A DNA stretch of 32,899 bases from Rubrivivax sp. (GCA_020848515.1 JADLIA010000068.1:1-32899); one strand, 5' to 3'. Shown: positions 14,749-23,142, counted from the first letter of the stretch. The notes: generated from the letters alone by a model not told the origin. Translations and numbers: made by a program.

Positions 14749-15702
14749 ATGAGTAGAACCGGATATTTCACACACCCCGACTGCCGCAAGCACGACATGG
14801 GCGCCGGCCATCCCGAGTGCCCGCAGCGGCTCGACGCGATCGAGGACCGCCTGCTGATCACCGGCGTGGCCGACGCCCTGGAGCGCCGCGAGGCCACGCC
14901 GGCCGCCATGGGCGATCTGCTGCTGGCGCATGGCCGCCGCCACGTGGCGGCCCTGCGCGGCCTGAACGACATCCTGCTGGAGGAGATGGACGCCGGCGGC
15001 CCCGACCGCTATTCGCTCGATCCCGACACTTCGATGAACCGCTACACCTACCGCGCCGCGCTGTTGTCGGCCGGCGCTGCCATCGACGCGGTGGACGCGG
15101 TGGTGGCGGGCGAGCTGACCAACGCCTTCTGCGCCACCCGCCCGCCCGGCCACCACGCCACGCGCAACCAGGCCATGGGTTTCTGCTTCTTCAGCAACGT
15201 GGCGGTGGCGGCCAAATACGCCTGCGAGCGCCACGGCCTCAAGCGCGTGGCCATCGTGGACTTCGACGTGCACCACGGCAACGGCACCGAAGACATCGTG
15301 GCCGGCGACGAACGCATCCTGATGGTGAGCTTCTTCCAGCACCCGTTCTACCCCGAAGGCGGCGCGCAGAAGCAGGACGCCAACCTGGTCAACTGCCCGG
15401 TGCCGGCCTACACACGCGGCATGGACGTGCGCGAGCTGGTCGAGCTGATGTGGATGCCGCGGCTGGAGCAGTTCCAGCCCGAGCTGGTGTTCATCAGCGC
15501 CGGCTTCGACGCCCACCGCGAGGACGACATGGGCCAGCTCGGCCTGACCGAATCCGACTTCGCCTGGATCACCGAGCGCGTCAAGGGCGTGGCCGAGCGC
15601 TTTGCCCAGGGCCGCATCGTGAGCTGCCTGGAAGGGGGCTACAACCTCAACGCGCTGGCGCGCAGCGTGGAGGCGCACCTGCGCGTGCTGGCCGAGGTGT
15701 GA
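14749..15702 (+). CDS. Histone deacetylase-fold family amidohydrolase
   Basis: A 317-residue zinc hydrolase of the arginase/deacetylase fold. The His pair is at 135-136 (RPPGHHATRN). Zinc ligands are Asp173 and His175 (VDFDVHHGNG) and Asp254 (SAGFDAHRED), and the transition-state tyrosine is Tyr298 (EGGYN). The sequence resembles class II HDAC-like bacterial proteins and acetylpolyamine amidohydrolases; the physiological substrate (acetyl-lysine, acetylpolyamine or other acyl-amide) cannot be read from it. ATG 14749 has GGAG at good spacing. The ORF track start at 14683 lies inside moxR and is rejected. All active-site residues are present, so it should be active. Confidence 0.9.
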   Translation: MSRTGYFTHPDCRKHDMGAGHPECPQRLDAIEDRLLITGVADALERREATPAAMGDLLLAHGRRHVAALRGLNDILLEEMDAGGPDRYSLDPDTSMNRYTYRAALLSAGAAIDAVDAVVAGELTNAFCATRPPGHHATRNQAMGFCFFSNVAVAAKYACERHGLKRVAIVDFDVHHGNGTEDIVAGDERILMVSFFQHPFYPEGGAQKQDANLVNCPVPAYTRGMDVRELVELMWMPRLEQFQPELVFISAGFDAHREDDMGQLGLTESDFAWITERVKGVAERFAQGRIVSCLEGGYNLNALARSVEAHLRVLAEV

Positions 15703-15711
15703 TCCGGAGAT

Positions 15712-15774
15712 GTGAATAGAATCGGCTTCCAGCGGCCGATCGGCAAGCGCCAGCAGCTATCGTATTTGTAGTGC
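15712..15774 (-). repeat. Dispersed ~65-bp repeat, copy 6 (before the crotonase gene)
   Basis: On the minus strand it reads ACTACAAATACGATAGC, then TGCTGGCGC, then CCGCTGGAAGCCGATTC. The spacer of eight bases is kept (ACTA instead of GCTA). Its end lies two bases from ATG 15775, the earliest in-frame start of the next gene. Confidence 0.8.
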
Positions 15775-15822
15775 ATGACGGCGCCGACGGGTCGCCGCCG
15801 GCCACCGGACGGAGCCATCACC

Positions 15823-16632
15823 ATGAGCGCATCTCCAGCCATACCTGCCGAACCCCTGGTGCGCCATCAGCGCGATGCGCGCGGCGTGCACCGGCTGACG
15901 CTGAACCAGCCCAAGTCCTTCAACGTGCTGAGCGAGGCCATGCTGGCCGAGCTGCAGCGGCTGCTCGACCAGATCGGCGCCGACCCGGCCGCGCGCGCGG
16001 TGGTGATCGGTGCCGAAGGCAAGGCCTTCTGTGCCGGCCATGACCTCAAGCAGATGAAGGCCAGTCCGCGGCTGGACTATTACCAGGCGCTGTTTGCCCA
16101 GTGCAGCCGCATGATGCTGTCGATCCTCAGGCTGCCGGTGCCGGTGCTGGCACGCGTGCAGGGCCTGGCCACGGCGGCCGGCTGTCAGCTGGTGGCACAG
16201 TGCGATCTGGCGGTGGCGGCGCAGGGGGCGCGCTTCGGTGTCAACGGCATCGACGTCGGCCTGTTCTGCAGCACGCCCAGCGTGCCGCTGGTGCGCAACA
16301 TCGCGCCCAAGCAGGCCATGGAGATGCTGCTGACCGGCGGCTTCATCGGCGCCGAGGAGGCGCAGGCGCGTGGCCTGGTCAACCGCGTGGTGCCCCCCGA
16401 ACAGCTCGACGAGACGGTGGAGGCGCTGGTCGGCGCCATCCTGGCCAAGCCGCGTGCGGCCATCGCCGCCGGCAAGGAGCTGTTCTATCGCCAGCGCGAG
16501 CTGGGCATCGAGGCCGCTTACCAGCTGGCCGGCCAGACCATGGCCTGCAACATGATGCTGGACGTCACCCAGGAAGGCGTGCAGGCCTTCATCGACAAGC
16601 GGGAACCGGCGTGGCGCAAGACGGCGTGCTGA
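15823..16632 (+). CDS. Enoyl-CoA hydratase/isomerase family protein, ECHDC3-like
   Basis: A 269-residue crotonase-fold protein. The oxyanion-hole segments are present: AFCAGHDLKQM (residues 69-78) and GLATAAGCQLVAQCD (114-128). The string GIDVGLFCSTPSV and the C-terminal AFIDKREPAW match the ECHDC3-like group. The two glutamates that do acid-base catalysis in classical enoyl-CoA hydratase are not seen: the first position is Gln122, and the second falls in NGIDVG without Glu. Hydration of trans-2-enoyl-CoA is therefore doubtful; another acyl-CoA reaction, such as isomerisation or hydrolysis, is possible. ATG 15823 has GGAG nine bases upstream. ATG 15775 adds 16 arginine/proline-rich residues and directly follows a repeat, so it remains an alternative. 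Confidence 0.88.
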   Translation: MSASPAIPAEPLVRHQRDARGVHRLTLNQPKSFNVLSEAMLAELQRLLDQIGADPAARAVVIGAEGKAFCAGHDLKQMKASPRLDYYQALFAQCSRMMLSILRLPVPVLARVQGLATAAGCQLVAQCDLAVAAQGARFGVNGIDVGLFCSTPSVPLVRNIAPKQAMEMLLTGGFIGAEEAQARGLVNRVVPPEQLDETVEALVGAILAKPRAAIAAGKELFYRQRELGIEAAYQLAGQTMACNMMLDVTQEGVQAFIDKREPAWRKTAC

Positions 16633-16661
16633 CCGCGCTGGCGGCCGGTGGGCTGAGCGGC

Positions 16662-17966
16662 ATGCGCCGGCTGCGCATCGACGACTGGAGCGAATGGTGG
16701 GCGGCCGTCACGCGGCCGGTGGTGCTGGGCGAGTTCCTGCTGATGCTGGCCAGCGGCCTGCTGGCCTGGGGCGTCACGGCGCTGCTGCGGCGCCACCGCG
16801 CGCTGCCGGCGCAGGCCCAACCGGGCATTCTGTTGGGGCGCCGTGGCGTGGACGGCGTGCTGTTTCCGATGCTGTGGCTGACCCTGGCCTGGCTGGCGCG
16901 CCTGGTCTGGCTGCGCTGGGAAGCTTCGGCACCGCTGCTGCGCGTGGCGCTGCCGGTGCTGCTGGCGCTGCTGGTGATCCGGGTCGGGGTCAAGGTGCTG
17001 CAGGCGGCGTTTCCGCGCGCGCGCTTCGTGCGCGCGCTGGAGCGCAGCATTTCCTGGCTGGTCTGGGGCCTGTGGGTGCTGTGGCTGAGCGGTTTGCTGC
17101 CGGTGCTGCTGGAAGAGGCCGACCACCTGACCTGGAAGGTCGGCGCGGCCACGCTCAGCCTGCGCAGCCTGCTGGAAGGGGGGCTGAACGTCGTCATCGC
17201 CCTGCTGCTGGCGCTTTGGCTGTCGTCGGCCATCGAGTCGCGCCTGCTGCGCGAGGTCGGCGGCGGCACCCTGTCGATGCGCAAGATGCTCGCCAACGCC
17301 ACGCGCGCGGTGCTGGTGTTCGTGGCGGTGCTGGTGGCGCTGTCGGCGGTGGGCATCGATCTGACCGCGCTGTCGGTGCTGGGCGGAGCCATCGGCGTCG
17401 GCATCGGCCTGGGCTTGCAGCGGCTGGCGGCCAACTACGTGTCGGGCTTCGTGGTGCTGGCCGAGCGCGCACTGCGCATCGGCGACATGGTGCGCGTCGA
17501 CGGTTTCGAAGGACAGATCACCGACATCCGCGCGCGCTACACCGTGATTCGCAGCAGTTCGGGGCGCGAGTCGGTGGTGCCCAACGAACTGATGGTGACG
17601 CAGCGGGTGGAAAACCTGTCACTGGCCGACCGGCGCATCTGGCAGTCGACCACCGTCGGTGTCGGTTACGGCAGCGATGCGCGCCAGGTGCAGCAGTTGC
17701 TGCGCGATGCGGCGCTGACGGTGCCCCGCGTGCTGCGCGAGCCGGCGCCGTCGGCCTCGCTGTCGGCCTTCGGCGCCGATGCGCTGGAGTTCACGGTCGG
17801 CTACTGGATGAGCGAGCCCGAAGCCGGGGTGCTGGGCCTGCGCTCCGAGGTCAACCTGGCGATCCTCGACGCGCTGCGCCGCCACGGCATCGAGATCCCG
17901 TTCCCGCAGCGCGTGCTGCACCATCCGCCGCCTGCGCCGACGCCCGCTGAAAGCAGGGTAGAATGA
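16662..17966 (+). CDS. Mechanosensitive ion channel, MscS family
   Basis: About 434 residues. Several N-terminal membrane helices precede the conserved MscS core: a glycine/alanine pore helix (LGGAIGVGIGLGLQRLAANY) followed by VSGFVVLAERALRIGDMVRV and the beta domain (IRARYTVIRSSSGRESVVPN). The C-terminal cytoplasmic vestibule domain ends with IEIPFPQRVLHH. Such channels open under membrane tension and release solutes during hypo-osmotic shock. The ORF track fuses it to a wrong-frame run-on from 16101. ATG 16662 is preferred; GTG 16626 would overlap the crotonase stop by seven bases and is possible. The two genes are probably co-transcribed, though a functional link is not evident. Confidence 0.9.
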   Translation: MRRLRIDDWSEWWAAVTRPVVLGEFLLMLASGLLAWGVTALLRRHRALPAQAQPGILLGRRGVDGVLFPMLWLTLAWLARLVWLRWEASAPLLRVALPVLLALLVIRVGVKVLQAAFPRARFVRALERSISWLVWGLWVLWLSGLLPVLLEEADHLTWKVGAATLSLRSLLEGGLNVVIALLLALWLSSAIESRLLREVGGGTLSMRKMLANATRAVLVFVAVLVALSAVGIDLTALSVLGGAIGVGIGLGLQRLAANYVSGFVVLAERALRIGDMVRVDGFEGQITDIRARYTVIRSSSGRESVVPNELMVTQRVENLSLADRRIWQSTTVGVGYGSDARQVQQLLRDAALTVPRVLREPAPSASLSAFGADALEFTVGYWMSEPEAGVLGLRSEVNLAILDALRRHGIEIPFPQRVLHHPPPAPTPAESRVE

Positions 17967-18127
17967 AAAAGCACGATCGTTCGATTTTGGTGGATCTGTC
18001 GCTTGAGTGATGTCCGTCAGGCGGCCCGCCACAGGTCGTGAACTAGAATGATTTCGAGTCGCCACGCAGCGGGAAACTGCCGCGCCGGCAAACGTCAAGT
18101 GAACAGCAGCCCAGGAGATCTGTACCC
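17966..18127 (+). promoter_or_regulatory. etfBA upstream region with candidate operator
   Basis: Right at the mscS stop lies an imperfect dyad of about 23 bases centred on the perfect ACGATCGT at 17973-17980, flanked by AAAAAGC and TCGATTTT. Its size and symmetry suit a TetR-type repressor. A -10-like TAGAAT lies at 18044-18049 with no good -35. AGGAG at 18113-18117 is the etfB ribosome site. Regulation by a fatty-acid-type repressor is an inference. Confidence 0.45.
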
Positions 18128-18880
18128 ATGAAAGCACTCGTCGCCGTCAAGCGCGTGGTGGACTACAACGTGAAGGTGCGCGTCAAGAGCGACGGCACCG
18201 GCGTGGACATCGCCAACGTCAAGATGAGCATGAACCCGTTCGACGAAATCGCGGTGGAAGAAGCCGTGCGCCTGAAGGAAAAGGGCGTGGTCAGCGAGAT
18301 CGTCGCCGTCTCCTGCGGCGTCGCCCAGTGCCAGGAAACCCTGCGCACCGCCATGGCCATCGGCGCCGACCGCGCCATCCTGGTCGAAACCGATGCCGAG
18401 CTGCAGCCGCTGGCCGTGGCCAAGCTGCTCAAGGCTTTGGTGGACAAGGAGCAGCCCGGCCTGGTGATCCTGGGCAAGCAGGCGATTGACGACGACGCCA
18501 ACCAGACCGGCCAGATGCTGGCCGCGCTGGCCGAGCTGCCGCAGGCCACCTTTGCCAGCAAGGTCGAGATTGCGGACGGCAAGGCCAGCGTCACGCGCGA
18601 GGTCGACGGCGGCCTGGAAACCCTGGCCCTCACGCTGCCGGCGGTGGTCACCACCGACCTGCGCCTGAACGAGCCGCGCTACGTCACGCTGCCGAACATC
18701 ATGAAGGCCAAGAAAAAGCCGCTCGACACCGTCAAGCCCGAGGACCTGGGCGTGGATGTGGCGCCGCGCCTGAAAACGCTGAAAGTGGCCGAGCCGCCCA
18801 AGCGCGGCGCCGGCATCAAGGTGCCCGACGTCGCCACCCTGGTGGACAAACTGCGCAACGAAGCCAAAGTCATCGGATGA
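18128..18880 (+). CDS. etfB: Electron transfer flavoprotein beta subunit
   Basis: A 250-residue ETF beta subunit. It begins [20 protein letters not shown] and has [21 protein letters not shown], the adenylate-binding region and the family signature around [20 protein letters not shown]. With EtfA it forms the soluble FAD/AMP heterodimer that takes electrons from acyl-CoA dehydrogenases and passes them to ETF:ubiquinone oxidoreductase. Length is normal for the bacterial group I form. It lies 129 bases before etfA and close to an acyl-CoA dehydrogenase gene, as expected for beta-oxidation genes in Burkholderiales. Confidence 0.97.
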   Translation: MKALVAVKRVVDYNVKVRVKSDGTGVDIANVKMSMNPFDEIAVEEAVRLKEKGVVSEIVAVSCGVAQCQETLRTAMAIGADRAILVETDAELQPLAVAKLLKALVDKEQPGLVILGKQAIDDDANQTGQMLAALAELPQATFASKVEIADGKASVTREVDGGLETLALTLPAVVTTDLRLNEPRYVTLPNIMKAKKKPLDTVKPEDLGVDVAPRLKTLKVAEPPKRGAGIKVPDVATLVDKLRNEAKVIG

Positions 18881-18891
18881 CCGAATGACCG

Positions 18892-18930
18892 CGCGGCTTC
18901 GCCGCTTCGATGACGCCGCTGGCGCGGCGT
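18892..18930. other. Tandem stem-loops between etfB and etfA
   Basis: GCGGC-TTC-GCCGC (18892-18904) is followed by ACGCCGC-TGGC-GCGGCGT (18913-18930), two perfect stems in the 129-base gap. No T-run follows, so termination is unlikely. They could stabilise the etfB message or adjust the ratio between the subunits. Three GTCAT pentamers follow before the etfA ribosome site. Confidence 0.5.
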
Positions 18931-19009
18931 GACCCTTGAACCCTTGGGCATTGAAGCGCGGCGAAGTCATCCGTCATTTGTCATCGCACCCCATTCCCGG
19001 AGATTTCTC

Positions 19010-19942
19010 ATGACCGCACTCGTCATTGCCGAACACGACAACGCCTCCATCAAGGGCGCCACCCTCAACACCGTCACCGCCGCGGCCGCCTGCGGTGGCG
19101 ACGTGCACGTGCTGGTGGCCGGCCACAACGCCGCTGCCGCCGCCCAGGCCGCCAGCCAGATCGCCGGCGTCGCCAAGGTGCTGCACGCCGACGCCCCAGC
19201 CCTGGCCCACGGCCTGGCCGAAAACCTGGCGGCCCAGGTGCTGGCGGTGGCCGGCAACTACAGCCACATCCTGTTTCCCGCCACCGCCGGCGGCAAGAAC
19301 GCCGCCCCGCGTGTGGCCGCCAGGCTGGACGTGGCGCAGATCAGCGAAGTCACCAAGGTCGACAGTCCCGACACCTTCGAGCGCCCGATCTACGCCGGCA
19401 ACGCCATCGCCACCGTGCAGTCGGCCGACGCCACCAAGGTGATCACCGTGCGTGCCACCGGCTTTGACGCCGCCGCGGCCAGCGGCGGCAGCGCCGCGGT
19501 CGAGAGCGTGGCTGCCGTGGCCGACAGCGGCAAGAGCGGCTTCGTTGGCCAGGAAATCGCCAAGAGCGACCGCCCCGAACTGACTGCCGCCAAGATCGTC
19601 GTCTCCGGCGGTCGCGCCCTGGGCAGCGCCGAGAAGTTCAACGAGGTCATGACCCCGCTGGCTGACAAGCTGGGCGCCGCCATCGGCGCCAGCCGCGCGG
19701 CGGTGGATGCCGGCTATGCGCCCAACGACCTGCAGGTGGGGCAGACCGGCAAGATCGTGGCGCCGCAGCTCTACATCGCCGCCGGCATTTCGGGCGCCAT
19801 CCAGCACCTGGCGGGCATGAAGGACAGCAAGGTCATCGTCGCCATCAACAAGGACGAAGAGGCGCCGATCTTCAGCGTGGCCGACTACGGCCTGGTGGCC
19901 GACCTGTTCGAGGCCGTGCCCGCGCTGACCCAGGCCCTGTGA
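19010..19942 (+). CDS. etfA: Electron transfer flavoprotein alpha subunit
   Basis: A 310-residue ETF alpha subunit. The N-terminal domain runs from [20 protein letters not shown]. The C-terminal FAD domain has [14 protein letters not shown], the segment [20 protein letters not shown] and the signature [19 protein letters not shown], which hold the FAD. ATG 19010 follows CGGAGATTTCTC and is preferred over the ORF-track start at 18929, which adds residues with no family match. It is co-transcribed with etfB. Downstream are 266 non-coding bases with a long imperfect palindrome and a terminator before the acyl-CoA dehydrogenase. Confidence 0.97.
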   Translation: MTALVIAEHDNASIKGATLNTVTAAAACGGDVHVLVAGHNAAAAAQAASQIAGVAKVLHADAPALAHGLAENLAAQVLAVAGNYSHILFPATAGGKNAAPRVAARLDVAQISEVTKVDSPDTFERPIYAGNAIATVQSADATKVITVRATGFDAAAASGGSAAVESVAAVADSGKSGFVGQEIAKSDRPELTAAKIVVSGGRALGSAEKFNEVMTPLADKLGAAIGASRAAVDAGYAPNDLQVGQTGKIVAPQLYIAAGISGAIQHLAGMKDSKVIVAINKDEEAPIFSVADYGLVADLFEAVPALTQAL

Positions 19943-20008
19943 TTGTCCGGCGCGGCACCTGAACGAAGGTGCGCGCTGGTCCACTGAAACATTGAAATGG
20001 GCGGCGAG

Positions 20009-20108
20009 GGACACCCCAGACGGGGGGCGATGCAAGGCGCAAAGCGCTGCAACAGCCGGTGCTGTGGCGAGCATGGGCAACGCCGCAGCGTGCCCGTATC
20101 TGGTGGAC
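20009..20108. repeat. Long imperfect palindrome between etfA and the acyl-CoA dehydrogenase gene
   Basis: About 100 bases fold on themselves. ACCCCAGACGGG on the left faces CCCGTATCTGGTGG on the right, GGGCGATGCAAGGCGC faces GCAACGCCGCAGCGTGCCC, and the centre is a perfect ACAGC-CGGT-GCTGT hairpin. This resembles large structured intergenic repeats I recall from Burkholderiales, but there is only one copy here, so its repeat status is unproven. Confidence 0.5.
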
Positions 20109-20156
20109 AGCACCGTTCCGATTTCAGTGTTTCGGTGGACTGGGATGTCTCGGTTC

Positions 20157-20187
20157 AAGGGCGTCGCATGCGATGCCCTTTTGTTTT
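20157..20187 (+). terminator. Intrinsic terminator or attenuator before the acyl-CoA dehydrogenase gene
   Basis: AAGGGCGTCGCA and TGCGATGCCCTT pair over 12 positions with a single G-U, and TTTTGTTTT follows directly. This is a textbook rho-independent shape. It ends only 21 bases before the dehydrogenase ATG at 20209, leaving no room for a promoter between them. It could end etfBA transcripts, or attenuate a transcript that begins upstream. Confidence 0.8.
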
Positions 20188-20208
20188 GCATGTTTCAGGA
20201 TCCCTGCC

Positions 20209-21996
20209 ATGAGCTACAAGGCCCCCGTCAAAGACCTGCTGTTCAACATCGAGCATCTGGCCCGCATCGACCAGATCGCCGCCATCCCCGGCTTCGAGGA
20301 TGCCGGCCTGGAGACCGCCCAGGCGGTGCTGGAAGAATGCGCGCGCTTCAATGAAGGGGTGGTGGCACCGCTCAACTTCGAGGCCGACAAGGCGCCGTCC
20401 AGCCACTCGGGCACGGCGGTGACCACCAGCGCCGGCTTCAAGGAGGCCTATCGCCAATACATCGAAGGCGGCTGGCAAGGCCTGCAGCACCCGGCGGCCT
20501 TCGGCGGGCAAGGCCTGCCCAAGACCATTGGCGCAGCCTGTGGCGAAGTCCTCAATTCGGCCAACCTGAGCTTCGCCCTGTGCCCACTGCTGACCGACGG
20601 TGCCATCGAGGCGCTGCTCACGGCGGGCAGCGAGGAGCTGAAGGCGACCTACCTGGAGCAGTTGGTGTCCGGCCACTGGACCGGCACCATGAACCTGACC
20701 GAGCCCCAGGCCGGCAGTGACCTGGCGGCGGTGCGCACGCGCGCCGAGCCGCAGCCCGACGGCACCTACCGCATCTTCGGCACCAAGATCTTCATCACCT
20801 ACGGCGAGCACGACATGGCCGAGAACATCGTGCACCTGGTGCTGGCGCGCGTGCAGGGCGCGCCCGAGGGCGTCAAGGGCATCAGCCTGTTCGTGGTGCC
20901 CAAGTTCATGGTCAAGCCCGATGGCAGCCTGGGCGAGCGCAACGACGTGTACTGCGTCAGCATCGAGCACAAGATGGGCATCAAGGCCAGCCCGACGGCG
21001 GTGCTGCAGTTCGGCGACCACGGCGGCGCCGTCGGCTACCTGGTCGGCGAAGAAAACCGCGGCCTCGAATACATGTTCATCATGATGAACGCCGCCCGCT
21101 ATGCGGTCGGTGTGCAGGGCATCGCGATTGCCGAGCGGGCCTACCAGAAGGCGGTGCAGTACGCCGGCGAACGGGTGCAGAGCCGCCCGGTCGATGGCAG
21201 CACGCCGGGCGCCGCCACCATCATCCACCACCCCGACGTGCGCCGCATGCTGATGACCATGCGCGCCCTGACCGAGGGTTGTCGCGCCATGGCCAGCACG
21301 GCGGCAGCGGCCTACGATGCGGCCCACCACCACCCGGATGCCGACGTGCGCCGGCAGAACCAGGTCTTCTATGAATTTCTGGTGCCTCTGGTCAAGGGCT
21401 ACAGCACCGAGATGAGCCTGGAGGCCACCAACCTGGGCGTGCAAGTGCACGGCGGGATGGGCTTCATCGAGGAAACCGGCGCCGCGCAGTACTATCGCGA
21501 TGCCAAGATCCTGACCATCTACGAAGGCACGACCGCCATCCAGGCCAACGACCTGGTGGGCCGCAAGACGGCGCGCGATGGCGGCCAGACCGCCCGGGCG
21601 GTCGCGGCGCAGATCGAAGCCACCGAGCGGCAACTGGCCGGCGGCAGCAGCGATGCCCAGGCCGTGGCGCGCCGGCTGGCGACGGCCCGGCAGGCGTTTC
21701 TGGACGTGGTCGACTTCATGGCCGCCCAGGCGCGCGCCAACCCGAACGCCGCCTACGCCGGCAGCGTGCCCTACCTGATGCTGACCGGCAACCTGGTGGC
21801 CGGCTGGCAACTGGGCCGCGCGCTGATCGCGGCCGAGCAGCAGAAGGCCGCCGGCCACGACGCCGCCTTCATGACGGCCAAGATCGCCACCGCGCGCTTC
21901 TACGCCGACCACATCCTCACGCGCGTGCCGGGGGTGCGCGACGCCATCGTCGAAGGCGCCGACAGCGTGACCGCGCTGGCGCCGGACGCGTTCTGA
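20209..21996 (+). CDS. Acyl-CoA dehydrogenase, large (DmdC/FadE5-like) type
   Basis: A 595-residue flavoprotein of the acyl-CoA dehydrogenase family with the extended N-terminus and extra C-terminal domain of the DmdC/FadE5-like group. Family segments include WTGTMNLTEPQAGSDLAAVRT (FAD/substrate), CVSIEHKMGIKASPTAVLQF and VQVHGGMGFIEETGAAQYYRD. The likely catalytic base is Glu439 in TIYEGTTAIQANDL. It introduces the alpha-beta double bond into an acyl-CoA and passes electrons to EtfAB, encoded just upstream. Chain specificity is not readable; relatives act on acyl-CoAs or on 3-methylmercaptopropionyl-CoA. The ORF track extends back to 20059 through the terminator; ATG 20209 (MSYKAPVKDLLFNIEHL) matches the family start. 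Confidence 0.94.
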   Translation: MSYKAPVKDLLFNIEHLARIDQIAAIPGFEDAGLETAQAVLEECARFNEGVVAPLNFEADKAPSSHSGTAVTTSAGFKEAYRQYIEGGWQGLQHPAAFGGQGLPKTIGAACGEVLNSANLSFALCPLLTDGAIEALLTAGSEELKATYLEQLVSGHWTGTMNLTEPQAGSDLAAVRTRAEPQPDGTYRIFGTKIFITYGEHDMAENIVHLVLARVQGAPEGVKGISLFVVPKFMVKPDGSLGERNDVYCVSIEHKMGIKASPTAVLQFGDHGGAVGYLVGEENRGLEYMFIMMNAARYAVGVQGIAIAERAYQKAVQYAGERVQSRPVDGSTPGAATIIHHPDVRRMLMTMRALTEGCRAMASTAAAAYDAAHHHPDADVRRQNQVFYEFLVPLVKGYSTEMSLEATNLGVQVHGGMGFIEETGAAQYYRDAKILTIYEGTTAIQANDLVGRKTARDGGQTARAVAAQIEATERQLAGGSSDAQAVARRLATARQAFLDVVDFMAAQARANPNAAYAGSVPYLMLTGNLVAGWQLGRALIAAEQQKAAGHDAAFMTAKIATARFYADHILTRVPGVRDAIVEGADSVTALAPDAF

Positions 21997-21997
21997 A

Positions 21998-22062
21998 TTT
22001 GCTACTGAATTCATAGCTGCTGGCGCTTGTAGAACGGGCGCTGGAGGCCATTTTTATATTCC
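21998..22062 (+). repeat. Dispersed ~65-bp repeat, copy 7 (after the acyl-CoA dehydrogenase gene)
   Basis: TTTGCTACTGAATTCATAGC followed by TGCTGGCGCTTGTAGAACGG and GCGCTGGAGGCCATTTTT. I use this as the reference copy because both arms are well kept. GCTA begins four bases after the dehydrogenase stop codon. The inner TGCTGGCGC and outer GCGCTGGAGG arms can partly pair. Confidence 0.88.
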
Positions 22063-22086
22063 ATCTGGTTTCCTGAGAGGATCGCC

Positions 22087-23043
22087 ATGTCCCGTCTGCC
22101 ACCGGTGCTGCAACGCCTGAAGTTCCCCGTCATCGGATCGCCGCTGTTCATCATCAGCAACCCCAAGCTGGTGATCGCGCAATGCACTTCGGGCGTGGTG
22201 GGGTCGATGCCGGCGCTCAATGCGCGCCCGGCGGCGCAGCTGGACGAATGGCTGGCCGAGATCACCGAGGCGCTGGCCGCGTGGGATCGCGCCCACCCGG
22301 ACAACCCGGCCGCGCCCTTTGCCATCAACCAGATCGTGCACAAGAGCAACGACCGGCTGGAGCACGACATGCAGTTGTGCGCCAAGTACAAGGTGCCGAT
22401 CATCATCACCAGCCTGGGCGCGCGCGAGGACGTCAACCACGCCGTGCATGGCTGGGGCGGCGTGGTGCTGCACGACGTCATCAACAACGTGTTTGCCCAC
22501 AAGGCGATCGAAAAGGGCGCCGATGGCCTGATCCCGGTGGCTGCCGGCGCCGGCGGCCACGCCAGCGCCAAGAGCCCGTTCGCCATGGTGCAGGAAATCC
22601 GCGAATGGTTCGACGGCCCGATCGCCCTGTCGGGCGCCATCGCTTCCGGCGGTGCCATCCTGGCGGCGCAGGCCATGGGCGCCGACTTTGCCTACATCGG
22701 CTCGGCCTTCATCGCCACCGAGGAGGCGCGTGCCGTCGATGCCTACAAGCAGATGATCTGCGACTGCGATTCCGACGACATCGTCTACAGCAACTTCTAC
22801 ACCGGGGTGCTGGGCAACTACCTCAAGGGCAGCATCCGCAACGCCGGCATGGACCCGGACAACCTGCCGCAGAGCGACCCCAGCAAGATGAACTTCGGTG
22901 GTGGCGGCGGCGCCAAGGCCTGGAAGGACATCTGGGGTTGCGGCCAGGGCATTGGCGCCATCCGCCAGGTGGTGCCGACCGCAGTGCTGATCGAGCGCTT
23001 CAAGCGTGAGTACCAGCAGGCGCGCGAGCGGCTGGCGCTCTGA
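22087..23043 (+). CDS. Nitronate monooxygenase family protein
   Basis: A 318-residue FMN enzyme with a TIM-barrel fold of the 2-nitropropane dioxygenase / nitronate monooxygenase family. It begins LQRLKFPVIGSPLFIISNPK. The segment GLIPVAAGAGGHASAKSPF carries the family histidine (His158), and IALSGAIASGGAILAAQAMGADFAYIGS forms the FMN phosphate site. Members oxidise alkyl nitronates or propionate-3-nitronate; some relatives act as enoyl reductases, so the true substrate is uncertain. The start has GAGAGG upstream. It probably belongs to the preceding acyl-CoA dehydrogenase unit, and a strong terminator follows. Confidence 0.92.
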   Translation: MSRLPPVLQRLKFPVIGSPLFIISNPKLVIAQCTSGVVGSMPALNARPAAQLDEWLAEITEALAAWDRAHPDNPAAPFAINQIVHKSNDRLEHDMQLCAKYKVPIIITSLGAREDVNHAVHGWGGVVLHDVINNVFAHKAIEKGADGLIPVAAGAGGHASAKSPFAMVQEIREWFDGPIALSGAIASGGAILAAQAMGADFAYIGSAFIATEEARAVDAYKQMICDCDSDDIVYSNFYTGVLGNYLKGSIRNAGMDPDNLPQSDPSKMNFGGGGGAKAWKDIWGCGQGIGAIRQVVPTAVLIERFKREYQQARERLAL

Positions 23044-23073
23044 TCGAACGGCGCACCCTCACAGCCACAGCAG

Positions 23074-23101
23074 AAAGCCCGGTCATGCCGGGCTTTGTTG
23101 T
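23074..23101. terminator. Bidirectional intrinsic terminator
   Basis: AAAGCCCGG, loop TCATG and CCGGGCTTT form a perfect 9-bp stem with T-rich flanks on both sides (TTTGTTG on plus, TTTCTG on minus). It lies between the convergent nitronate monooxygenase and cphA genes and can serve both. Confidence 0.88.
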
Positions 23102-23142
23102 GACGAGGAAGGCCCCTGGGGGCGCCGGGCTGCAGGACAGGG

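Noticed and set aside
20100-20187. Possible tRNA remnant (GGTTCAAGG resembles a T-arm)
   Set aside because: No acceptor stem, anticodon arm or CCA can be placed; the stretch is better explained by the terminator hairpin.
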